Of a stretch of DNA of 22,898 bases, positions 7,725 to 13,650 are shown piece by piece. The notes under the pieces are model-generated. The model was given only the letters and a program-made list of their open reading frames with translations. It was not told where the DNA came from and ran no database searches. Both the position numbers and the translations under genes were made by a program. Source of the DNA: Ruminococcaceae bacterium UBA6416 (GTDB lineage Bacteria > Bacillota > Clostridia > Oscillospirales > Acutalibacteraceae). Position 1 is the first letter of the stretch. Each line of letters begins with the position of its first letter. The stretch lies in NCBI GenBank assembly GCA_002438505.1, contig DJPI01000036.1:1-22898 (forward strand), written 5' to 3'.

Positions 7725-9665
7725 TCAATAAAGCTTTGCGCCTGCCGGAATGTGCGGATCAACCATAAGAAGATGAAGCTTCTCCTTGCCCTCTTCACTG
7801 TGAACTGCGGATATGAGCATTCCGCAAGATTTGATACCCATCATGGGTCTCGGCGGAAGGTTGGTGATGGCAATGCAGGTCTTGCCTACGAGCTCTTCAG
7901 GCTCATAATACGCATGAATGCCGCTGAGGATCGTTCTGTCCTTGCCTGTTCCATCATCAAGAGTGAACTGCAAAAGCTTCTTGCTCTTTTTGACGGCAAC
8001 GCAGTCTTTAACCTTTACGGCGCGGAAATCGGACTTTGAAAATGTTTCAAAGTCAACATAATCCTTGAAAAGCGGCTCAATCTGAACCTTTGAAAAGTCA
8101 ATAACTTCTTCAGCTGCTTCTTCAAAAGGAACAGCGGCTTCCGCAGACGCAGCCTTTTTTGAGGAATCCTGACTCTTCATTGTCGGGAAGAGCAGAACGT
8201 CTCTGATGGCCTGAGAATCAGTGAGAAGCATTGTCATGCGGTCAATTCCGAAGCCGATTCCGCCTGTTGGCGGCATACCGTACTCAAGAGCGGTGAGGAA
8301 GTCCTCATCAGTGTGGTTAGCTTCTTCATCTCCGGCGGCAAAGAGCTCGTCCTGAGCCTTGAAGCGCGCGCGCTGGTCAATCGGGTCGTTGAGCTCGGAA
8401 TATGCATTGGCAAGCTCCCAGCCGTTCATGAAGAACTCAAAGCGTTCAACATAATCGGGGTTTTCCGGCTTACGCTTTGTGAGCGGAGAAATTTCAACGG
8501 GATGATCCATAACAAAGGTCGGCTGAACAAGATGTTCTTCAACATATTCTTCAAAGAAAAGGTTAAGAATATCGCCCTTTTTATGACGGTCTTCAAATTC
8601 AATGCCTTTTTCTTTTGCAAGGGCCTTGGCTTCTTCATCAGTCTTGACGGTTGAAAAGTCAACACCGGAATATTTTTTAACTGCGTCAACCATTGTTATG
8701 CGCTCAAACGGCTTTGAAAGATCCATTTCAATTCCGTTATAGACAAACTTTTCACTTCCGAGAACTTTTTTTGCAACTGTGCGATAAAGATTCTCCGTGA
8801 GATCCATCATTCCGTGATAATCGGTATAGGCCTGATAGAGCTCCATGAGTGTGAATTCGGGGTTGTGCCTTGTGTCAACGCCCTCATTTCTGAACACACG
8901 GCCGATTTCATAAACGCGTTCAAGACCGCCGACAATGAGTCTCTTAAGATAAAGCTCAAGAGAAATGCGAAGCTTGAAGTTTTCGTTCAGAGCATTTGAA
9001 TGGGTCTCAAACGGTCTTGCGGCCGCACCGCCGGCATTGGAAACGAGCATCGGGGTTTCAACCTCAAGAAAGCCTTGGGAATCAAGGAAGCGTCTAATCT
9101 CGCGGATTATGAGCGAGCGCTTGATAAAGGTATCCTTTGATTCGGGATTAACAATAAGGTCAACATAGCGCTGGCGATATCTTGCATCGGTATTGGTGAG
9201 GCCGTGGAACTTTTCCGGCAGAGGGAGAAGTGACTTTGAAAGAAGGCGGATATTCTTTGCATGGACGGAGATTTCGCCCCTTCTTGTTTTGAAAACAAAG
9301 CCCTTGACTTCAACGATATCGCCGATATCCCACTTTTTGAATTCGGCAAATTCTTTTTCGCCAATGTCATCAATTCTGACATAGGACTGAATGTTGCCGC
9401 TGCGGTCGGAAAGAACAATGAAGTTTGCCTTGCCCATATCGCGCCACGCAATAATTCTTCCGCAGACGGAAACATCGGTGTTTTCAAGCTCTTCAAAGCG
9501 CTCTTTAATCTCGGCGTTGGTGATTGACTGTTCGGCAGTGGTCACCTGAAACGGATCCTTGCCCGCCTGTTGGAGCGCGTTGAGCTTTTCAATTCTTATT
9601 CTTTTAAGCTCGTTTATGTCCTCGGCAGGCTGCTCGGCCTGTCTGTTCTTCTTTTCTTCTGACAT
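7725..9665 (-). CDS. lysS: Lysyl-tRNA synthetase, class II, with C-terminal tRNA-binding domain
   Basis: 646 aa, about 150 longer than a standard bacterial LysRS. Residues 20-150 carry the OB-fold anticodon-binding domain (VCGRIIAWRDMGKANFIVL). Class II motif 1 lies near 193-208 (SQGFLEVETPMLV), motif 2 at 249-275 (RVYEIGRVFRNEG, RHNPEFTLMELY), and motif 3 at 467-495 (GGIGFGIDRMTMLL). After a low-complexity Ala/Glu linker (about 500-530) a second OB fold (about 540-646) matches the Trbp111/MetRS-beta type tRNA-binding domain: FSKSDFRAVKV, ITNLPPRPMMGIKSCGM. The start is ATG 9665 with AAGGACG 8 nt upstream; an upstream in-frame ATG at 9800 would place 45 extra residues inside greA. It follows greA by 25 bp in one operon. 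It charges tRNA-Lys in the cytoplasm, and the extra domain presumably increases tRNA affinity. Confidence 0.95.
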   Translation of the reverse strand: MSEEKKNRQAEQPAEDINELKRIRIEKLNALQQAGKDPFQVTTAEQSITNAEIKERFEELENTDVSVCGRIIAWRDMGKANFIVLSDRSGNIQSYVRIDDIGEKEFAEFKKWDIGDIVEVKGFVFKTRRGEISVHAKNIRLLSKSLLPLPEKFHGLTNTDARYRQRYVDLIVNPESKDTFIKRSLIIREIRRFLDSQGFLEVETPMLVSNAGGAAARPFETHSNALNENFKLRISLELYLKRLIVGGLERVYEIGRVFRNEGVDTRHNPEFTLMELYQAYTDYHGMMDLTENLYRTVAKKVLGSEKFVYNGIEMDLSKPFERITMVDAVKKYSGVDFSTVKTDEEAKALAKEKGIEFEDRHKKGDILNLFFEEYVEEHLVQPTFVMDHPVEISPLTKRKPENPDYVERFEFFMNGWELANAYSELNDPIDQRARFKAQDELFAAGDEEANHTDEDFLTALEYGMPPTGGIGFGIDRMTMLLTDSQAIRDVLLFPTMKSQDSSKKAASAEAAVPFEEAAEEVIDFSKVQIEPLFKDYVDFETFSKSDFRAVKVKDCVAVKKSKKLLQFTLDDGTGKDRTILSGIHAYYEPEELVGKTCIAITNLPPRPMMGIKSCGMLISAVHSEEGKEKLHLLMVDPHIPAGAKLY

Positions 9666-9690
9666 TGAAAAACGTCCTTTCAAACAGTAA

Positions 9691-10173
9691 TTACTTTGTG
9701 ATTTCCATAACCTCGTATTTGATGATTCCGCAGGGGGCTTCAACTTCAACAATATCGCCGACTTTATGGCCGAGGAGAGCCTTTGCAACGGGTGATTCAT
9801 CGCTGGTCAGGCAGTCATCGCCCTTGTCCTTTGAAGTTGAGGTTGAGCTGATGATCTGATATTTATAGGCATCGCCGTATTCAAGATCCATGATTTTGAC
9901 TTTTGAACCGAGCTGAATGACGTCTGTGCTGAGCGCGTCCTCATCAATGATTTTAGCCATTGAGAGAATGTTTTCAATCTCGCTGATTCTTGCTTCAAGT
10001 TTACCCTGGTCGTTACGGGCTTCTTCATACTCACTGTTTTCAGACAAGTCGCCGAATGAAAGAGCAACCTGAATTTTTTCTTTGATTTCCTGGCGGCCGA
10101 CAACTTTAAGATGTTCAAGTTCCTCTTCAAGTTCTTTAATGCCGGCTGAGGTGAGCAAAATTTCCTGTGCCAT
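9691..10173 (-). CDS. greA: Transcription elongation factor GreA
   Basis: 160 aa, the usual GreA length. The N-terminal coiled coil (about 8-75) includes the conserved tip DLSENSEYEEARNDQ at 42-56, whose acidic residues enter the RNA polymerase secondary channel and stimulate cleavage of backtracked transcripts. The C-terminal FKBP-like domain shows the expected VQLGSKV-type start (seen as VIQLGSKVKI), SPVAKALLGHKVGDIVEVEAP and a closing YEVMEI. An AAGGATG ribosome site 7 nt upstream supports ATG 10173. It is the first gene of the greA-lysS operon, an arrangement often seen in Firmicutes. Confidence 0.96.
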   Translation of the reverse strand: MAQEILLTSAGIKELEEELEHLKVVGRQEIKEKIQVALSFGDLSENSEYEEARNDQGKLEARISEIENILSMAKIIDEDALSTDVIQLGSKVKIMDLEYGDAYKYQIISSTSTSKDKGDDCLTSDESPVAKALLGHKVGDIVEVEAPCGIIKYEVMEITK

Positions 10174-10234
10174 TAAAAATCATCCTTTCTAATTTCAAGG
10201 CGCATTGCGCCTGCTGATTTTCTGTCGATTAGTT

Positions 10235-10264
10235 ATTATATAATATTTTGGCTTGATATGTCAA
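10235..10264 (-). promoter_or_regulatory. SigmaA-type promoter of greA-lysS
   Basis: Minus-strand -35 TTGACA (10264-10259), an 18-bp spacer and a perfect -10 TATAAT (10240-10235). The leader to greA is about 55 nt. Confidence 0.85.
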
Positions 10265-10307
10265 GAAAAATCAGGGAGAAATAATGTAAACTCGATCCGG
10301 AATGAGC

Positions 10308-10350
10308 GCCTTTCCGAAAGAATTAATCTTTGAGAAAGGCTTTTGCTTTT
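10308..10350 (+). terminator. Orphan terminator-like hairpin upstream of the SWIM gene
   Basis: Stem GCCTTTC (10308-10314) and GAAAGGC (10334-10340), with an inner GAAAG/CTTT pairing, followed by TTTTGCTTTT. It reads as an intrinsic terminator on the plus strand, but no plus-strand gene precedes it. It could guard the SWIM gene against transcription from greA-promoter antisense initiation, end a small RNA, or be fortuitous. Confidence 0.45.
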
Positions 10351-10386
10351 GATTGAAACCGGTGAATTTTTTTGAGACTCATAAAC

Positions 10387-10422
10387 AAAGTCCGCTTTTA
10401 TGGACTTTACTTGTTATATAAT
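10387..10422 (+). promoter_or_regulatory. Promoter with inverted repeat ahead of the SWIM gene
   Basis: A perfect -10 TATAAT lies at 10417-10422. Where the -35 box should be there is instead a perfect 7-bp inverted repeat, AAAGTCC (10387-10393) and GGACTTT (10402-10408), with an 8-nt spacer and no good -35 hexamer. This suggests a regulator-dependent promoter (inference). It also shows that the ATG at 10400 would lie upstream of the transcription start. Confidence 0.5.
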
Positions 10423-10465
10423 AAGCCTGCAAACAAAAATGAACAGGCAGAAAGTGGTGACAAAA

Positions 10466-11281
10466 ATGAAGTTTAAAATTGGTTTTTCGGCGGAACAAAC
10501 AGAAAGCAATAATATAATGTCAGCTGGCGGCGAAAGAAAAACTCAAGCTGAAGCTCGCAGATCGGTTGTTCAGGTGTATTTTTCTCAGCGCCACATGGAA
10601 CTTGCATATTATAATGATATGTTCGATTTGAAAATTGGAGACTTGGTCTATGTTGACGGAAAGCTTGAGGGAATGCTCGGCCGCATAACAGATGTGAATT
10701 ACACTTTTAAAATCAGAGTTTCCGATTATAAGCGTGTTATTTCCGTTGTTGATACCAGTATCAACGGCACTTTGTACTTTGCCGGTTCATGTTTTGTTGC
10801 TTTTGGCCGTGACGTTTTGCCGAAAAGCAGAGCGCTTTCATGGTTCGAAGCACCTGAGGAAAATGATGAAGAGTATGCCGAGGGCAGCGATGACAAATGG
10901 TTCCCCTTGGAAAACCTGAAAGCGTTAAATTTGCGTCCGGAAATTGCGGAGCGTGGATACGAATATTACAATAGCGGCTGTGTTAAATATCTCTGCCTTG
11001 ATAAAACCAGAGGCTATGCCTTAGTCGAGGGTAGAGAACTGTATGAGGTTGAGTTTGATTATAAAAACGGAGAAGTCGGAAATATCGTCTGCTCGTGTTA
11101 TTGCAGCTATAACTGCAAGCATGAATTTGCCGTGCTGCTTCAGCTCAGAAGTATTCTGAACCTGGTTGAAAAAAATTATGGCGATGACTTTAAGCGCTCG
11201 GGATACTTAATGGCGATTAACAAGAAAACACTTCTTAATTTTGCTGTTTACGGCAAAGAGGTCGGAAAGATTTCGCTGTAA
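10466..11281 (+). CDS. SWIM zinc-finger protein of unknown function
   Basis: 271 aa from ATG 10466. Residues 35-115 look like a small beta-barrel domain (VQVYFSQRHMELAYYN, IGDLVYVDGKLEGMLGRITDV), then an acidic linker (130-145). Residues 155-232 form a SWIM region: a RPEIAERGYEYYNSG lead-in and the metal motif C209-x-C211-x5-C217-x-H219. SWIM domains are predicted to bind DNA or mediate protein contacts, and occur near SNF2 helicases and VWA proteins, but none is here. An in-frame ATG at 10400 is rejected because it precedes the probable -10 box; GTGGTGA precedes the ATG at 10466. The gene is flanked by an orphan hairpin upstream and a terminator downstream, so it is a single-gene unit. Biological role is unknown. 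Confidence 0.8.
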   Translation: MKFKIGFSAEQTESNNIMSAGGERKTQAEARRSVVQVYFSQRHMELAYYNDMFDLKIGDLVYVDGKLEGMLGRITDVNYTFKIRVSDYKRVISVVDTSINGTLYFAGSCFVAFGRDVLPKSRALSWFEAPEENDEEYAEGSDDKWFPLENLKALNLRPEIAERGYEYYNSGCVKYLCLDKTRGYALVEGRELYEVEFDYKNGEVGNIVCSCYCSYNCKHEFAVLLQLRSILNLVEKNYGDDFKRSGYLMAINKKTLLNFAVYGKEVGKISL

Positions 11282-11297
11282 TAATAAATTCCATCAA

Positions 11298-11334
11298 AAA
11301 AGGAGCTGTTCGCATTTTTGCGTCAGCTCCTTTT
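11298..11334. terminator. Bidirectional terminator between SWIM gene and histidine kinase
   Basis: Perfect 11-bp stem AAAAGGAGCTG (11298-11308) and CAGCTCCTTTT (11324-11334) with a 15-nt loop. T-rich tails are present on both strands, stronger on the minus strand, where it would end the regulator/kinase transcript about 50 nt past the stop. Confidence 0.85.
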
Positions 11335-11386
11335 GGTGTTTATGAGAATGCTTGATATTTTGATTTTTTCAAAATACGGATTCGCG

Positions 11387-12619
11387 TCATTTCAGCTCAG
11401 CATAGAATTCAATCGTTTTTTCGCCGATCATTTTGGCGTGTATGCTGCCCTTGTGACCCTCGGCAATTTCTTTTGCAACGGAAAGACCAATTCCGAAACC
11501 TCCGGTTGAGGATGTTCTGGATTTATCCGGGCGATAAAAGCGGTCAAACAGCTTCCCGAGCTCTCCGCTTTCAAGCGGTGCAGAGCATTCGTTTGAGCAG
11601 CGGATGATGACGCCTTTTTTTGCTTTTGAAAGCGAGAAGCTGATTTTGGAACCCTCGGCGGCATATTTCACGGCATTATCAATGAGGATTGAAACAAGCT
11701 GGCGGACGGCGTATTCGTCTCCGTGATAGGTTATTCCCGGTTCAATGGCGGTAAGCAGCTCATGACCGTTTGAAAGTGAAAAATCTCTGAAGGATTCCGC
11801 TGCCTCGCTCACGGAGGCACTGATGTCAAAATCCGCCGGTTTAAGCGGCGACTGTTCCTCGTCCATTTTGGAAAGGGTGACAAGTGAGTTGACGAGCTCC
11901 TTAAGCTTTTCGGTCTGTGCTTTGGCTTTATCGATCCATTTTTGTTTTCCCGTTTCCATTTCAAGAACGGAGAGGCTTGTTGCAATAACGGTTATTGGCG
12001 TTTTCAGCTCGTGGCTTGCATCGGTAATAAATTGCTTTTGCCGCTCGGCAGATTTGACAACCGGATCAATGGCGCGCCGCGAAAAAAGAACAACAATGAT
12101 GTATACAAGAATAATACAGAAAAGCATCGCCGTAACAGAAAGAACGGCGGTGGTAACAAGCGTGCGCGTCTCTTTGTAACAGCTGAGAAAAACAGCCATG
12201 CAACGGTTGCCGTGCTGAACAATGTAGTATTTATAACCGGATGTATAGCCGAAACCCCCGCCGTGCTTTAATGCAATAAGAAGATATTTTTCAAGATCGT
12301 TTTTTGTTACGGTTGCAATTTTGTCAAGGTCGGCTTGAGTAAGAACACCGTTGGCTGTGTATCGCAGAACAAAGTATCTTGTTGAAAACGGCGTTTCCTC
12401 GGTGAACTGTCCGTCTCGGAAACTCCCTGGACGTCCGCCCGGAAAGGGGAGTGAGGGAATTTTTCCCTGGTTGTTATATATCACTTCAAGCATACGGTTA
12501 AGCTCGGAGTTGACGGAAACAAAGTTTGCGGTGTTGACAATTATGCAAAGCAAAAGCATAACCGCGGTTACTGCAAGCATAGCGATTCTTATGAAGCGCT
12601 TCCGGAGCGTTCTTATCAT
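11387..12619 (-). CDS. Membrane sensor histidine kinase
   Basis: 410 aa. Two membrane helices at about 12-34 and 155-179 bracket an extracytoplasmic sensor of about 120 residues, which includes a Pro/Gly-rich segment SLPFPGGRPGSFRDGQF and a helical region. There is no obvious HAMP domain: the second helix leads by a short linker into the dimerisation helix with phospho-acceptor His203 in TDASHELKTPITVI. The ATPase domain has the N box ILIDNAVKY (Asn315), the F region LFDRFYRPD and the G2 box GGFGIGLS. The usual G1 DxGxG is degenerate (SNECSAPLES around 342-351), as I recall for some relatives. ATG 12619 overlaps the response regulator stop as ATGA, so the two are coupled. It presumably signals envelope conditions to the adjacent regulator; the stimulus is unknown. 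Confidence 0.92.
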   Translation of the reverse strand: MIRTLRKRFIRIAMLAVTAVMLLLCIIVNTANFVSVNSELNRMLEVIYNNQGKIPSLPFPGGRPGSFRDGQFTEETPFSTRYFVLRYTANGVLTQADLDKIATVTKNDLEKYLLIALKHGGGFGYTSGYKYYIVQHGNRCMAVFLSCYKETRTLVTTAVLSVTAMLFCIILVYIIVVLFSRRAIDPVVKSAERQKQFITDASHELKTPITVIATSLSVLEMETGKQKWIDKAKAQTEKLKELVNSLVTLSKMDEEQSPLKPADFDISASVSEAAESFRDFSLSNGHELLTAIEPGITYHGDEYAVRQLVSILIDNAVKYAAEGSKISFSLSKAKKGVIIRCSNECSAPLESGELGKLFDRFYRPDKSRTSSTGGFGIGLSVAKEIAEGHKGSIHAKMIGEKTIEFYAELK

Positions 12620-13290
12620 TTGACTTCCTCCAAAGCATAGCCAAGACCGCGGTTTGCCTTGACTGTAACCGATGAACCGAGAGAGGAAAGCTTTTTTCTG
12701 AGGTTTGAAATGTGTACCCAGACAACATTGATTTCCGCGTCACTGTCCCAGCCCCAGATACGTTCCATGATTCTGTCTGCGGAAAAAACAAGCTTTGGAG
12801 ACTGCATCAGCATTTCCATAATCTGAAACTCGCGCCCGCTGAGCTTTACAGCCTTGCGGCCGCATTCAAGAACGCCGTTTGAACAGTTGAGAGTGAGATC
12901 GCCAAAGGAAAGGACTGTCGGCTTGTAATCTTCCTTTCGGCGAAGCATTGCTCTGACGCGGCAGATGAGCTCGTCCGGCTCAAACGGCTTTGGAAGATAG
13001 TCATCGGCGCCGGCGTTAAATCCTGTTATCCGGTCGTCTTTTTGACCCTTTGCGGTCAGCATCATTACGGGAGTTTTGATTCCGTCTGCGCGCAGTTTTT
13101 GCAAAACCTCAATGCCGTTCATTTTTGGCATCATCACGTCAAGTATAATTCCGTCATATTCGCCCATCGAAGCATAATCATAGGCTGAAAAGCCATCGTT
13201 GACGGCGTCAACGGAAAACTGATTTTTTTCAAAAAACACAGTCAAAGCTTCCGCAAGGTCAACCTCGTCCTCTGCAATAAGCAAACGCAT
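12616..13290 (-). CDS. OmpR/PhoB-family response regulator
   Basis: 224 aa. The receiver domain (1-118) shows the acidic pocket Glu7-Asp8, phospho-acceptor Asp51 in GIILDVMMPKMNG, the conserved Thr79 in MMLTAKG, and Lys101 in YLPKPFEPDEL. The C-terminal winged helix (about 125-222) has SGREFQIMEML, RIMERIWGWD and the recognition region VVWVHISNLRKKL, ending TVKANRGLGYALEE. I chose ATG 13290: AAAGGA (13306-13301) lies 10 nt upstream, whereas it is only one base from the in-frame ATG at 13299, and receivers normally begin MRLLIAED. It is the first gene of the pair with the histidine kinase and is divergent from the lipoprotein gene at 13651, a likely target. Confidence 0.95.
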   Translation of the reverse strand: MRLLIAEDEVDLAEALTVFFEKNQFSVDAVNDGFSAYDYASMGEYDGIILDVMMPKMNGIEVLQKLRADGIKTPVMMLTAKGQKDDRITGFNAGADDYLPKPFEPDELICRVRAMLRRKEDYKPTVLSFGDLTLNCSNGVLECGRKAVKLSGREFQIMEMLMQSPKLVFSADRIMERIWGWDSDAEINVVWVHISNLRKKLSSLGSSVTVKANRGLGYALEEVK

Positions 13291-13306
13291 AATTACCATA
13301 TCCTTT

Positions 13307-13359
13307 CCGGCTACAATAATGAGACTTGCATTTGACGCCTTGCTGTAGCCGGACAAGGC
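13307..13359 (-). promoter_or_regulatory. Overlapping alternative hairpins in the response regulator leader
   Basis: A perfect 9-bp inverted repeat, CCGGCTACA (13307-13315) and TGTAGCCGG (13344-13352), lies directly against the ribosome site at 13306-13301. A second 6-bp repeat, GCCTTG (13337-13342) and CAAGGC (13354-13359), overlaps it, and the two cannot form together. Either could be an RNA switch or a regulator-binding site; function is inferred only. Confidence 0.4.
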
Positions 13360-13404
13360 GGAACGGAAATTTCGTCCGTCTCAAAATTTGTGCTTTCATT
13401 GATT

Positions 13405-13432
13405 TTGAGGGACAAAGAGTGTTTTGTATATT
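13405..13432 (+). promoter_or_regulatory. Candidate promoter reading toward the beta-helix lipoprotein
   Basis: TTGAGG (13405-13410), a 16-bp spacer and TATATT (13427-13432). The match is moderate. A transcript from here would begin near 13440 and carry both hairpins that follow. Confidence 0.4.
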
Positions 13433-13439
13433 TTAAATT

Positions 13440-13583
13440 AATTCAGCCTGAAAATCAACAAGCATGAGCAAATTTTTCGGGCTTTCTCCTGTGCATTACA
13501 TCCTATGACTGTATGTTAGAAAAGGAACTTAAAGCATTCCTAAAGGTTTTTTTAGAGCGGCCTTTAGGAATGCTTTATTTTTG
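13440..13583 (+). ncRNA. Candidate structured leader RNA or small RNA ending in a terminator
   Basis: Between the candidate promoter and the lipoprotein gene there are two stems. The first pairs AGCCTGAAAA (13445-13454) with TTTTCGGGCT (13474-13483), with one G-U pair. The second is the strong terminator at 13531-13583. I recognise no known riboswitch family. This could be an attenuator leader of the lipoprotein gene or an independent RNA of about 140 nt. Confidence 0.35.
13531..13583 (+). terminator. Strong intrinsic terminator in the lipoprotein leader
   Basis: Perfect 16-bp stem AAAGCATTCCTAAAGG (13531-13546) and CCTTTAGGAATGCTTT (13561-13576) with a 14-nt loop, then ATTTTTGC. It lies 75 nt before the lipoprotein start with no coding gene upstream on this strand. 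An upstream AGGAA (13523-13527) could pair with TTCCT inside the left arm (13537-13541) as a small competing hairpin. Confidence 0.8.
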
Positions 13584-13650
13584 CAAATAATATGATGTTG
13601 TACCCGGTGAGAACGGGCGTCCACACAAGATCAAAAGGAGGGTCTTAACC

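Noticed and set aside
9666..9800. N-terminal extension of lysS to the ATG at 9800
   Set aside because: It would overlap greA by over 100 bp, lacks LysRS-like sequence, and the ATG at 9665 has a good AAGGACG site.
10400..10465. N-terminal extension of the SWIM protein from the ATG at 10400
   Set aside because: It lies upstream of the probable -10 box at 10417-10422 and has no ribosome site.
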